NCBI GenBank assembly: GCA_035630195.1
Contig: DASQLD010000110.1
Location: 1-22,868 of the forward strand
Direction of reading: 5' to 3'
Origin: DASQDN01 sp035630195
Lineage (GTDB): Bacteria; Acidobacteriota; Terriglobia; Bryobacterales; Bryobacteraceae
Length of the DNA stretch: 22,868 bases
The notes beneath the pieces were generated by a model. It had not been told where the DNA came from and did no database searches. It worked only from the letters and a program-made list of their open reading frames with translations. Numbering within the stretch: position 1 is the first letter of the stretch; the number at the start of each line of letters is the position of its first letter. Positions 1 to 8,292 of this stretch are shown one piece after another. A program made the position numbers and the translations under genes.

Positions 1-67
1 CAAAGCGTTTGGGTTGCTGAGCGAGCGCTGCCGCTCCACAGGCGCCGAGAAATAGTCGTCGATCCAT
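1..67 (-). CDS. Partial exported protein, N-terminus only (Tat-like signal peptide)
   Basis: Read on the minus strand from an ATG at 67, the first 22 codons give MDRRLFLGACGAAALAQQPK followed by RF, then run off the window. The n-region carries a twin-arginine motif (DRRLFLG), followed by a short Ala-rich hydrophobic stretch and an 'AQ' cleavage-like site, the pattern of a Tat-exported protein. No good Shine-Dalgarno site is visible. The gene is divergent from the transporter at 94, and two other proteins in that operon also have Tat-like signals, so this may belong to the same pathway. The function cannot be told. A competing reading is the tail of a plus-strand frame ending in TAG at 53-55; I favour the minus reading because the signal peptide is so well formed. 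Confidence 0.6.
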   Translation of the reverse strand, partial: MDRRLFLGACGAAALAQQPKRF

Positions 68-93
68 TTTTAGTGCATTATAGATCCATACTC

Positions 94-1332
94 ATGGGAT
101 CTGCTCGGCGGTGGTCTATCGTCGTATTGTTGTGCCTCGGCATGGTCATTGCTTATGTCGACCGTACATCGCTTTCGGTCGCGATTGCAGTGCCGGAATT
201 TCGCGAGCACTTCAGCCTCTCGGACAGCCAGCGAGGGTTGATGAATTCGGCGTTCTTCTGGTCGTATGCCTTGCTGCAGGTTCCTGCCGGATGGCTCGTC
301 GATAAGTACGGGGTCAAGTATCCATACGCCGCCGGCTTTATTCTCTGGAGCCTGATTTCGGCAGGCACCGCCTTCACACGCACCGTGACACAGCTATTCA
401 CAGTGCGGTTGCTGCTCGGTGTCGGGGAATCGATCATCGCGCCTGCGAGTCTGCGATGGATTCGGATGAATGTCGAAGAGAAGCAGCGTGGTCTCGCCAT
501 CGGTATCTACATGGCGGGCACAAAGATCGGTCCTGCCGTAGGAGCTCCTATAGCTGCTTACTTGATTGCTGCATACGGGTGGCGAGCGATGTTCTACGTG
601 ACGGGACTCGTCTCGGTCGTATGGTTAATTCCCTGGCTCTTCCTGGTTCCCCGTGCGGAGACTGCGCCTGCGGTTCGGGCAGCGATCGCAAAACCCGAGG
701 CTCCGTTCTGGCATTTGTTCAAGATGCCGGCAATCTGGGGCATTCTTGTGGGGACATTCTGCTATAGCTGTTACCTGTTCTTCTGCATTACGTGGCTGCC
801 GGCCTACTTCAAAGAGCAGCGCAAGCTGCCGCTCGAGATGATGGGTCTTTACACGATGTTCAGCTTCGCGGGCATGGCTGTGACGACGATTGCTTCCGGA
901 TGGGTGGCCGACCGGATGATCGGGCGTGGCGGGAATCCGGTGAAGGTTCGGAAGACGTTCACGATTGTGGGACTTCTGCTGGCTGCGACGGAGGTATTCG
1001 GCGCCGGAGCTGTCTCGTCGCAGTTGGCGCTGTTCTTTTCGATCTTCTCGCTGGCAGGGCTGGGTGTCGCGACGGCGAACTACTGGGCGCTGACGCAGAC
1101 GGTGGTTCCCGGCGGCGCGATCGGGAGAATCGGCGGCCTTCAGAATATGGCTAGCAATCTCGCAGGCGTAGCAGCGCCGATTCTGACCGGTTGGTTGATT
1201 CAGACCACGGGCAGTTATGAGGCTCCAATGCAGGCGATTGCCGTATTGTTGCTGATCGGCGCGGGTAGTTATGCTTTACTGGTCAACGATGCCTCACAAT
1301 CTGGCGACAGATATCGTCATTCGCGAGGATAG
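94..1332 (+). CDS. MFS transporter, anion:cation symporter (ACS)-like family
   Basis: A 412-residue polytopic membrane protein with about twelve hydrophobic segments. Family marks are DRTSLSVA after TM1 (residues 23-30), the loop 2-3 motif GWLVDKYG (66-73), and RLLLGVGE (105-112) in TM4, the layout of ACS-family carriers that import hexuronates, glucarate, galactonate or other organic anions by proton or sodium symport across the inner membrane. The length is normal. The ATG at 94 is chosen because it is the first ATG and the hydrophobic region begins soon after. A GTG at 73 is in frame, but would leave only 5 bp to the divergent gene. The downstream gene overlaps the 3' end, so the transporter probably leads an operon and brings in its substrate. 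The exact substrate is not predictable. Confidence 0.9.
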   Translation: MGSARRWSIVVLLCLGMVIAYVDRTSLSVAIAVPEFREHFSLSDSQRGLMNSAFFWSYALLQVPAGWLVDKYGVKYPYAAGFILWSLISAGTAFTRTVTQLFTVRLLLGVGESIIAPASLRWIRMNVEEKQRGLAIGIYMAGTKIGPAVGAPIAAYLIAAYGWRAMFYVTGLVSVVWLIPWLFLVPRAETAPAVRAAIAKPEAPFWHLFKMPAIWGILVGTFCYSCYLFFCITWLPAYFKEQRKLPLEMMGLYTMFSFAGMAVTTIASGWVADRMIGRGGNPVKVRKTFTIVGLLLAATEVFGAGAVSSQLALFFSIFSLAGLGVATANYWALTQTVVPGGAIGRIGGLQNMASNLAGVAAPILTGWLIQTTGSYEAPMQAIAVLLLIGAGSYALLVNDASQSGDRYRHSRG

Positions 1333-2428
1333 TAAGCTTCCCCGGCTGGACGGCATCGCTCCGATCTCCGAGGCGGAGTTGAAGTCGGTTGCGGTCGGCG
1401 AGCTTGAGGGACTGTGGCCGGGAATTCGCAGACCTCCGACCGTCGACGGCCGTGGCGATGAGACTGCCAGCGCGAGCCGTGAGCCGTGGGTGGACGCCAA
1501 CGGCTACCAGGCCGGATACTTGCGGGCGTTGTATCCGAACCGGGCACCGGTGCTTGCGTATCTGCCGGATAAGTTGGGCGACCGATCCGTTCCTTACGAC
1601 TCGCTGGAACTGGCTTTGATAGAAGCCTGGGTAGCGGGCGGCAATTACGTTCTGGCGGTTGAGCCTCACTATCGCGAGGCACTGGAACGGAAAGACCCGA
1701 AGGCGGTCGCCGCATGGGAGCAGCTCGGGCGTACGGCGCGGTGGCTCAAGCAGAACATTGCGCTGTTCCGGCAACCTGCGGTTCCGATCGTGACTGCTCT
1801 GGTGGAGCCGGGTGTCGCCACCGCAGAGATCGCAAATCTCCTGTACCGGCGCAATGTATCGCCGGCATTGGCGGCCGTCACGGCGATTCCGGCTCCTGAT
1901 CCCTCGAAGCGCCTCGCGCTGGTCGCGGCCAATTTGAAGCCTCCGCCTCCCGAGACGGTCAAGCGTATTCTGGCTCATGCCGAGGCAGGGACGACGCTGG
2001 TTGTCGCGACGATGCCGACTCAGCAGTGGTGGAAGGTCGCCGGACTGAAGCAAGTTCGGGAGGATAAGGATCGCGACTTCTTCACGTTGGGGAAAGGTCA
2101 GGTGGTGGCGTATCGGCGGCCAATTGCCGATCCGAGCGAGTTCGCGCTTGACGTGATCGATATCATTACGCACAAGCAGCGCGCCGTCCGATTGTGGAAT
2201 GCGCCTGCTGTGATCGCGCTTGTCACTGGGGAGCGGATGGCCCATCTGGTCAACTATGGCTCGCCGATCGACATGGATATTCAGGCCCGCGTGCAGGGGC
2301 ATTTCTCCAAAGCGACGTTACTTAGGCCGGATGGCGAGCCGGTCGCGTTGAAGGTAGCTAAGCGCGGATCGACGACGGAAGTCGAGGTTCCGGAGCTTCG
2401 TCGCCTCGGCGTGCTCGTATTTAGTTAG
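1289..2428 (+). CDS. Hypothetical protein, possibly glycoside-hydrolase-like
   Basis: A 379-residue soluble protein without signal peptide or membrane segment. I do not recognise the family with certainty. The middle part (about 80-270) alternates hydrophobic strands and helices (for example LAYLPDKLGD, NYVLAVEPHY, TTLVVATMPT), like the GATase1-like or trimerisation domains of beta-galactosidase-type enzymes. The last 70 residues (from AVIALVTGERMAHLVNYGSP) look like a C-terminal beta-sandwich, as in many glycosidases. It sits in an operon of transporter and hydrolases. The ATG at 1289 overlaps the transporter by 44 bp; an ATG at 1271, preceded by a weak GGGTAG, would overlap by 62 bp. Neither start has a strong ribosome site, so translation is probably coupled to the transporter. 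A glycan-related role is an inference from position and fold impression. Confidence 0.7.
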   Translation: MPHNLATDIVIREDSKLPRLDGIAPISEAELKSVAVGELEGLWPGIRRPPTVDGRGDETASASREPWVDANGYQAGYLRALYPNRAPVLAYLPDKLGDRSVPYDSLELALIEAWVAGGNYVLAVEPHYREALERKDPKAVAAWEQLGRTARWLKQNIALFRQPAVPIVTALVEPGVATAEIANLLYRRNVSPALAAVTAIPAPDPSKRLALVAANLKPPPPETVKRILAHAEAGTTLVVATMPTQQWWKVAGLKQVREDKDRDFFTLGKGQVVAYRRPIADPSEFALDVIDIITHKQRAVRLWNAPAVIALVTGERMAHLVNYGSPIDMDIQARVQGHFSKATLLRPDGEPVALKVAKRGSTTEVEVPELRRLGVLVFS

Positions 2429-2450
2429 ACTAGATTGAACGGAGGTTTCA

Positions 2451-3725
2451 ATGATTTCACGACGTGACTTTATCCGAACCGGCGCGATAGCGGCGAGCAC
2501 TGCCATGGGCGGCAATCTGGCGGCCGCGCCTGCGCGGATGCCCCAGCCTTTCTTTGGCCTCCATCCGTTCATTGAGCAGAATCCCAAGGCCGTCTTTATC
2601 CGACGCACCAATGTGCCGCATAAGATGCATGAGGAGTCGAAGCTCCGCGAAGGGCTGACGCTGGCGCGTGAGATCTTCGTTCCTAAGCAAGATGGCGGAA
2701 TTCCGGTGAGTCACCGCATCGTTCTGAAGCCGAATGTCTGCAGTGTTCGAAGCAAGAACCGGCCGCATGTCGAGAACTGGGGTACGGGCACCGATCCGCA
2801 GTTCTACGAAGGCATGGTGATGGGGTTGAAAGAACTTGGACTGAAGAAGTTCAACTTCGTCGAGGCGAACAACTTCAACGCCTGGAACTACCGGGGCTTC
2901 GTCGATATCAATGAGCGTCACGGCGTCGAGATGAATGAGCCCGAACGCCGCATCCGAAACTTCCACGAAGGCTACGACATGACGTGGAGCAAGGTTCCCG
3001 ATGGTGTCGTCTATACAAGCATTCCTCACTATGCTCCGGTGAACGAGCCGGACACCTGGCTGTTGAACATCGCCAAGTGGAAGGCGCACGGGATGTGCCT
3101 GACACAGTCGGTGAAGAACGAGCAGGGTCTGGTCGTGCTGCCGTATGTCCGATTCTGTCCCGGTTGGAAGATGGTGACCGGCGCGCCGGAGTTCATGCAG
3201 CCGAACATATCCCGGAAAGTGGAACCGCAGATCAACAAGATGTTCGAGAGTCACAAGCGGATGGGTTATGCGCGGTATGACAGCGGCGCCGATCTGAGCC
3301 CGATGCACCAGGAGATCTGGGCGCACAAGACCTGTGACAACATGAGCGTGTTGAAGACCGGGTTGGCGATGATCGAAGGAATCTATGGCCGCGACGGTAA
3401 CGGGTTCGGTATCGGCAACGATCATCTGACCAACCTTGTAATGTTCAGCAAGGACAAGTTCCGTCTGGACATCATCGGTCTGTATCTCGGCGGTCACGAA
3501 CCGGGGAACATCAATCTGTACCGGATCGCTAAGGAACGCGGACTGACGGACACATTCAATCCGTGGGAAGTTCCGATCTACGAATGGGTGGACGGCGAAG
3601 CGCTTCCGCGCAAGCTTACGGACTTCCCGAGAACTCCGCTGAAGACCTATTACCTGCAGAAGAGTGGCGAGCCCGAGTACCACTTGGTGAACGAGCGCTT
3701 CGATTACGACCGCTACAAAGTATGA
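2451..3725 (+). CDS. Tat-exported DUF362 domain protein
   Basis: A 424-residue protein starting MISRRDFIRTG, a clear twin-arginine signal (RR at residues 4-5) with an Ala-rich segment and likely cleavage near residue 26. The mature part has the DUF362 hallmark VLKPN (91-95), followed by alternating segments and the stretch TWLLNIAKWKAHGM around residues 203-216. DUF362 proteins are uncharacterised; some relatives carry ferredoxin-like clusters, but this copy lacks a dense cysteine cluster. Export as a folded protein suggests it may bind a cofactor. The start is supported by a strong GGAGG at 2441-2445, five bases before the ATG, the best ribosome site of the operon. Its stop overlaps the next start as ATGA, so it is translationally coupled to the deacetylase, and the two may act on the same substrate. 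Confidence 0.85.
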   Translation: MISRRDFIRTGAIAASTAMGGNLAAAPARMPQPFFGLHPFIEQNPKAVFIRRTNVPHKMHEESKLREGLTLAREIFVPKQDGGIPVSHRIVLKPNVCSVRSKNRPHVENWGTGTDPQFYEGMVMGLKELGLKKFNFVEANNFNAWNYRGFVDINERHGVEMNEPERRIRNFHEGYDMTWSKVPDGVVYTSIPHYAPVNEPDTWLLNIAKWKAHGMCLTQSVKNEQGLVVLPYVRFCPGWKMVTGAPEFMQPNISRKVEPQINKMFESHKRMGYARYDSGADLSPMHQEIWAHKTCDNMSVLKTGLAMIEGIYGRDGNGFGIGNDHLTNLVMFSKDKFRLDIIGLYLGGHEPGNINLYRIAKERGLTDTFNPWEVPIYEWVDGEALPRKLTDFPRTPLKTYYLQKSGEPEYHLVNERFDYDRYKV

Positions 3726-4669
3726 CCAGTAGACGGGCATTCGCAGGCATCCTAGCTGCGGGAGCTGCGGGGCTCGCCCAGAATCGCGTTCGCTTCGAAC
3801 AATCGACCGAGGTGTTTGTCGAGCGCAATCGCACGGGCCAGCCGCACAAGGGCAAAGTGCTCGCTGCCATTCAGCCTCATTCCGACGACCTGCCGCTATT
3901 CGCTGCAGGGACCATCATCAAGCTCATTCGAGAAGGCTATACAGGAATTTTGATCCGCACGACGAATGACGAGATGGCCGGGGCCGGGAAGACGATCGGC
4001 GAAGTGATTCTCAACAACGAGAAAGACAACGCCGCGATTGCCGAGAAGATGGGTTTGAGGAAGATCTATAATCTCGGATATCGCAATCACATGATGGACC
4101 AATCGCTGCACAACGAGTTGCGGTCACGGTTGGTCTTCATCTTTCGCGCAATGAAGGTGGACACGGTGATTGGTTACGACCCTTGGGGGCATTACGAAGA
4201 GAACCCCGACCACTATGTGACGGCGCAAGCGGTTGAAGCAGCCTGTTGGATGGCCGGCGGTAGCTGGGACCTCACCGAGCACTTCGACGTCGGGTTGAAG
4301 CCGCATTCGGTGATGGAGAAGTACTACTTCGCTCGCGGCCCGCAACTGGTGAATCGCGCGGTGGATATCAGCTCGACCATCGACCAGAAGGTTGAGACCA
4401 ACGTCGCGAATGTGACGCAGGGTCCGGCGGGTGTGAACGGTGCGGCGCTTCGCGCGAGGCTGGCGAAGCAGAACCTGCGCCTGCCGTTGCTAGGGAACGA
4501 CGACGCGACCGCGAATCATGAGTATGTCAAGCATATTGTCCTCGCCCATGACGCCGAGTTCGGGAAGAAGCACGGTTTGCAGTACGCCGAAGGTTTCCAC
4601 TACATGGGACCCGAGCGGTCCCTACTCGACGACTACATCAAGAAGAACGCAGTTCCGATCTCCAGGTGA
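3722..4669 (+). CDS. PIG-L / LmbE-type zinc deacetylase, Tat-exported
   Basis: A 315-residue protein of the PIG-L family, metal-dependent enzymes that remove acetyl groups from N-acetylglucosamine conjugates and similar amides. Zinc and catalytic residues are visible: PHSDD (H53, D55, D56; usually AHPDDE) and NPDH (161-164, H164; usually HPDH). The helix with NEKDNAAIAEKMGL (99-112) is also typical. The N-terminus MTSRRAFAGI followed by an Ala/Gly stretch is a Tat-like signal, so it should act outside the cytoplasm. The ATG at 3722 overlaps the previous TGA (ATGA). The frame is open farther upstream to 3563, but that part lies inside the DUF362 gene and would bury the signal peptide. The C-terminal 100 residues are less typical of the family. 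The substrate is unknown, but a de-N-acetylation step in glycan catabolism fits. Confidence 0.88.
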   Translation: MTSRRAFAGILAAGAAGLAQNRVRFEQSTEVFVERNRTGQPHKGKVLAAIQPHSDDLPLFAAGTIIKLIREGYTGILIRTTNDEMAGAGKTIGEVILNNEKDNAAIAEKMGLRKIYNLGYRNHMMDQSLHNELRSRLVFIFRAMKVDTVIGYDPWGHYEENPDHYVTAQAVEAACWMAGGSWDLTEHFDVGLKPHSVMEKYYFARGPQLVNRAVDISSTIDQKVETNVANVTQGPAGVNGAALRARLAKQNLRLPLLGNDDATANHEYVKHIVLAHDAEFGKKHGLQYAEGFHYMGPERSLLDDYIKKNAVPISR

Positions 4670-4674
4670 ATTTT

Positions 4675-6546
4675 ATGAACGTTCGAATCGCTGTACTCGC
4701 GTTGGCGAGTCTCGCTTTACAGGTTCTCGCTGCAGAGCCGTCCATTAAGATCGATAGTCCGATGCCTACACCTGCCTGGGCGCTCCTTGAAAGGCAGTTG
4801 TTGAACGCCAATTCGAGAGCGGCTGACCGCTTTTTCGAAAAGTTTGTCGATGATCGAGGGTATCTGCTCCACACGCCGCGCTGGGGAACACTCGATGGTC
4901 CCGATGACGCTATCGAGACGTTCTTCAATTGGACGCTGCTGCATGCTATGGGCGGGTCCAACTCGGTTTTGACGAATTATAAGAAGGCACTGGAAGGCCA
5001 CTACAAGCAGTACGGGCAATTGCGCACAACGCTGACGAAGCTTTCCGAGAACGGTTCGTACTACAAAGAGTTCATTACGCAATCGGACTGGTTCCATACG
5101 GGCGAAGGAATGCGGGCGTTCATGTTCCTTGGTTTGTCCGATCCGAACAACCAGATCTTTCGCGAGCGCATGAAGCGCTTCGCGGGGCTGTATATGAATG
5201 AAGATCTCGAGGCCCCGAACTACGATCCGAAGAATAAGTTGATCAAGAGTATCTGGACGGGGAGCAAGGGACCGATGATGCATAAGGCGACCGAGTATGA
5301 CTGGGTCGGCGATCCGGTCCCGGGGAGCTTCCACTTGCTGCACAACAAGGCGGGTCGGGGGAAGCTGCTGAACTTGAACGAGTACTATCCGAAGATGCTC
5401 GCGCATTGTAAGGACTATCTCGACAGCGTTGGTGATCATCCTTTGAATCTGGCGTCGACGAATCTCGGGCTTCAGGCCTTTGCGCTGACGCAGCAGCCGA
5501 AGTACAAAGATTGGGTCGTCGAGTATGCGACCGCTTGGAAGACGCGGACTGAACAGTGCGGCGGTAATATTCCTACGAACGTGGGACTCGATGGCAAGCC
5601 GGGCGGCGAGTATGGCGGCCAGTGGTGGAAGGGTACCTATGGGTGGAACTTCACGATATATGACGGAGAGCTCGAGGAGATCGCTCATCGCAATACGTTC
5701 ACTGCGGGGGCATGGCCTGGTTTTGGAAATGCGCTGATGCTGACGGGCGACCAGGCGTTTGTCGGCGTGCTGCGAAAGCAACTCGATAACATCTACGCGC
5801 AGAAGAAAGTGGTCGACGGCAAGACTTTGCTGCCGCAGATGTATGGCGACCCGAAGGGATACCACGAGAAGGGCGCTCCGAGCTGGTATCACTATACGGG
5901 CAATCTGTTTCAAGACAAGCTGGCGGAGATTTACTTCTGGTCGATGGACCGCAAGGATCTGGAGCGAGTGCCGATTCGTGGATGGGTCGCGTTTCTCGAG
6001 GGCAAAGATCCCGAGCATCCGGTGAAGACGCTGCAGGCGGATCTCGAGAAGCTGCGTAAGACGGTGGTTCAGATTGAGACCGATCCCACGACTGCCGACA
6101 CAAGGCTTGCGGACTATTTGCAGGATTTGAATCCGGTGGAGACGGATGCGCTCGCGAACCTTACGATGGGCGCTTACTTCTCGAATGGACGGATTTGGGG
6201 TCTGCATAGCCGATTCCGGTACTTCGATCCCGTGCGGCGGCGCGCTGGTTTGCCGGAGGATGTCGCGGCGCTGGTGGAGAAGCTGGAAGCCGACGGCGCT
6301 ATGTTGACTTTGGTGAATGTCGATCCGGTTGAGGCTCGTACTTTGGTGGTGCAGGCGGGTGGTTACGGAGAACACCGATTTGAATCGGTCGAGATGAACG
6401 GCAAGACGACGCCGATTGCAGGGCCGCTACTGAATGTCCGGCTGGAGCCGGGGGCGGGGGCGCGCTTGCGATTCCGGATGGCCCGGTATGTCAATCCGCC
6501 GACGCTGGCGTTTCCCTGGGATCGCGGCTGGTTTGGAAAACAATAA
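4675..6546 (+). CDS. Exported helical (alpha/alpha-toroid-like) protein of unknown function
   Basis: A 623-residue protein with a Sec signal peptide (MNVRIAVLAL through about residue 20, ending VLAA). The mature part is long, mostly helical and rich in aromatic residues, with segments such as HTPRWGTLDGPDDAIETFFN (66-85), SDWFHTGEG (137-145) and GEYGGQWWKGTYGWNF (311-326), which suggest an (alpha/alpha)-barrel enzyme of the kind found in glycan lyases and glycosidases. The last about 80 residues look beta-rich. I cannot name the family. The ATG at 4675 is chosen because AGGTGA (4664-4669) sits five bases ahead; this site overlaps the stop of the deacetylase gene. A GTG at 4666 is also in frame. 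Conserved Trp, Asp and Glu in the middle could form a carbohydrate pocket, which is inference only. Confidence 0.8.
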   Translation: MNVRIAVLALASLALQVLAAEPSIKIDSPMPTPAWALLERQLLNANSRAADRFFEKFVDDRGYLLHTPRWGTLDGPDDAIETFFNWTLLHAMGGSNSVLTNYKKALEGHYKQYGQLRTTLTKLSENGSYYKEFITQSDWFHTGEGMRAFMFLGLSDPNNQIFRERMKRFAGLYMNEDLEAPNYDPKNKLIKSIWTGSKGPMMHKATEYDWVGDPVPGSFHLLHNKAGRGKLLNLNEYYPKMLAHCKDYLDSVGDHPLNLASTNLGLQAFALTQQPKYKDWVVEYATAWKTRTEQCGGNIPTNVGLDGKPGGEYGGQWWKGTYGWNFTIYDGELEEIAHRNTFTAGAWPGFGNALMLTGDQAFVGVLRKQLDNIYAQKKVVDGKTLLPQMYGDPKGYHEKGAPSWYHYTGNLFQDKLAEIYFWSMDRKDLERVPIRGWVAFLEGKDPEHPVKTLQADLEKLRKTVVQIETDPTTADTRLADYLQDLNPVETDALANLTMGAYFSNGRIWGLHSRFRYFDPVRRRAGLPEDVAALVEKLEADGAMLTLVNVDPVEARTLVVQAGGYGEHRFESVEMNGKTTPIAGPLLNVRLEPGAGARLRFRMARYVNPPTLAFPWDRGWFGKQ

Positions 6547-6552
6547 GACTGA

Positions 6553-8292
6553 ATGAAGACAATTGCTGCAATATTTTTGACTGCTTGCTGGATCTATGCC
6601 CAGCCTGGCGGGCTGCCGCGCTTAGAGGAGATCCGCATTGAACGCTATCTTGCGGCGCCGATGCGCGATGGCGTGAAGTTGTACGGAGATTTATATCGAC
6701 CGGCGCGCGAAGGGAAGTTTCCCGTCCTGATTGTGCGGACGCCATACGGTGTGCAGCGGGACGGCGTTCACGAAAGCATGATCAAGTTTGCGCAGCACGG
6801 CTACGCCGTTTATGTGCAGGATGTCCGGGGCCGGTATGAATCCGAGGGCAAGTGGGACCCATTTCGAAACGAAGCCAATGACGGCCATGACACGATCGAA
6901 TGGGCCGCTAAGCAACCGTGGTCGAACGGGAAAGTCGGCCTCGAGGGCGGCTCCTATCTTGGGCACGTGCAGTGGGCGGCTGCTTCAATGTCGCCACCAA
7001 GCCTGGTCACGATGTTTCCGGCAGTTGCATCCACTGACATATACAAAAACTGGCTGACTCATGGCGGCGCGTTCCGATTGTCTTTCAACTATGGATGGGG
7101 TGTGGTTCGCATGCCGAATCGCATCATGCTGCCGCAGTACTGGCACACCGAGAAATTTGCGCCCGCAGAGCTTAAATACGACAAGATCTTGCGGCATGTC
7201 CCGTTGACCGATATCGATCTCCAGTCGGCGGGCAGGGCGGTTCCACATTTCCGCGACTGGGTGAAGCATCAGTCTTACGACCAGTATTGGAAGTCGATCA
7301 GCGACGAGGAACGCTTCGAAAAGGTAAAAGTTCCTACGCATACCTCCGGAGGCTGGTATGACATTTTCCTGAATGGCACCATCAACGGCTTCACAGGAAT
7401 GCGCCGTACGGGCGGAACGGAGAAAGCCCGCAAAGAATCGAAGATGATCATCGGAGCATGGGGACACGGTCCTAGCCAGAAGTTCGGTGATGTCGATTTC
7501 GGCCCGAGCGCCAATCGAGATATGTTCGATCGACAACTGCGCTGGTATAACCACTATCTGAAGGGCGAAGACAATGGTTTCGAGCGTGAGCCTCCGGTTG
7601 AAATCTTCTACATGGGCGTTAATAAGTGGCACTATGCTCAGGACTGGCCGCTGCCGGGAACGAAGTTTACACCCTACTATCTGGGCGGTGACCGCGCGTT
7701 GTCGGCGTCGAAAACTTCGGGAAGCGGAACAGACAAGTATGTCTACGATCCGAACAACCCTGTACCAACGCTCGGTGGAAATAATTGCTGCGGTACTCCC
7801 ACGGTGGCCGGGCCGCGCGACCAGCGTCCGATCGAATCGCGCAAAGATGTTCTGGTCTATACGAGCGACGCGCTTGCGGCTCCACTTGCGATTGCGGGCC
7901 CGGTGAAGATGAAGCTGTTTGCCGCCACTGACGGCCGAGACACCGATTGGATGGTGAAGCTCGTCGATGTTTATCCCGACGGCTTTGCGATGAACATCGC
8001 CGAGGGGATTTTGCGCGCGCGTTTTCGGAATGGTCTCGACAACATGGAACTGCTGGGGCCGAACCGTGTGTATGAATTCGAAGTGGATATGGCTGGAACG
8101 GCGAACGTGTTTCAACCAGGACACCGAATTCGCGTGGATATTACAAGCAGTAACTTTCCACAGTTCGATCGGAACCCGAATACAGGCGAGGATCTTGGGG
8201 CATCGAGCAAGGTTCGAGTGGCGGCGCAGTCGGTGCATCACGGTGGGGCTCAGGCGTCGCACATTGTGCTGCCGGTTGTTCCGGTTCCTTAG
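6553..8292 (+). CDS. CocE/NonD family (S15-like) alpha/beta-hydrolase, exported
   Basis: A 579-residue protein of the Xaa-Pro dipeptidyl-peptidase / cocaine esterase type. The alpha/beta-hydrolase part shows the family block VQDVRGRYESEG (88-99), the nucleophile elbow EGGSYLG (S134), the acid in GGWYDIFLNG (D270) and the histidine in GAWGHGP (H305), so the triad is complete. The C-terminal third is the jelly-roll domain, ending HIVLPVVP as in relatives. The first 17 residues are a signal peptide; LTAC (9-12) also matches a lipobox, so it may be a lipoprotein. It begins 6 bp after the previous stop and closes the operon. Such enzymes cleave esters, amides or beta-lactam-like acyl bonds; here an acyl or ester group on the imported compound is plausible. 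Its 3' end is overlapped by a convergent gene. Confidence 0.93.
   Translation: MKTIAAIFLTACWIYAQPGGLPRLEEIRIERYLAAPMRDGVKLYGDLYRPAREGKFPVLIVRTPYGVQRDGVHESMIKFAQHGYAVYVQDVRGRYESEGKWDPFRNEANDGHDTIEWAAKQPWSNGKVGLEGGSYLGHVQWAAASMSPPSLVTMFPAVASTDIYKNWLTHGGAFRLSFNYGWGVVRMPNRIMLPQYWHTEKFAPAELKYDKILRHVPLTDIDLQSAGRAVPHFRDWVKHQSYDQYWKSISDEERFEKVKVPTHTSGGWYDIFLNGTINGFTGMRRTGGTEKARKESKMIIGAWGHGPSQKFGDVDFGPSANRDMFDRQLRWYNHYLKGEDNGFEREPPVEIFYMGVNKWHYAQDWPLPGTKFTPYYLGGDRALSASKTSGSGTDKYVYDPNNPVPTLGGNNCCGTPTVAGPRDQRPIESRKDVLVYTSDALAAPLAIAGPVKMKLFAATDGRDTDWMVKLVDVYPDGFAMNIAEGILRARFRNGLDNMELLGPNRVYEFEVDMAGTANVFQPGHRIRVDITSSNFPQFDRNPNTGEDLGASSKVRVAAQSVHHGGAQASHIVLPVVPVP

Noticed and set aside
2..55. Plus-strand frame ending in TAG at 53-55 as tail of an upstream gene
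   Set aside because: Only 17 codons visible with no recognisable motif, while the minus strand gives a clear signal peptide.
73..93. GTG at 73 as transporter start
   Set aside because: In frame, but it adds residues before the hydrophobic region, has no ribosome site and nearly touches the divergent start at 67; the ATG at 94 is simpler.
3563..3721. N-terminal extension of the PIG-L protein
   Set aside because: It lies wholly inside the DUF362 gene and would place the Tat signal in the middle of the protein.
2457..3740. Long open frame (427 codons) antisense to the DUF362 gene
   Set aside because: Shadow of a GC-rich gene: no domain, composition rich in Arg, His and Val, and the sense strand has a clear family and ribosome site.
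4717..6375. Long open frame (552 codons) antisense to the toroid-like gene
   Set aside because: No domain, Arg/Leu/Gln-rich shadow; the sense protein has a signal peptide and fits the operon.
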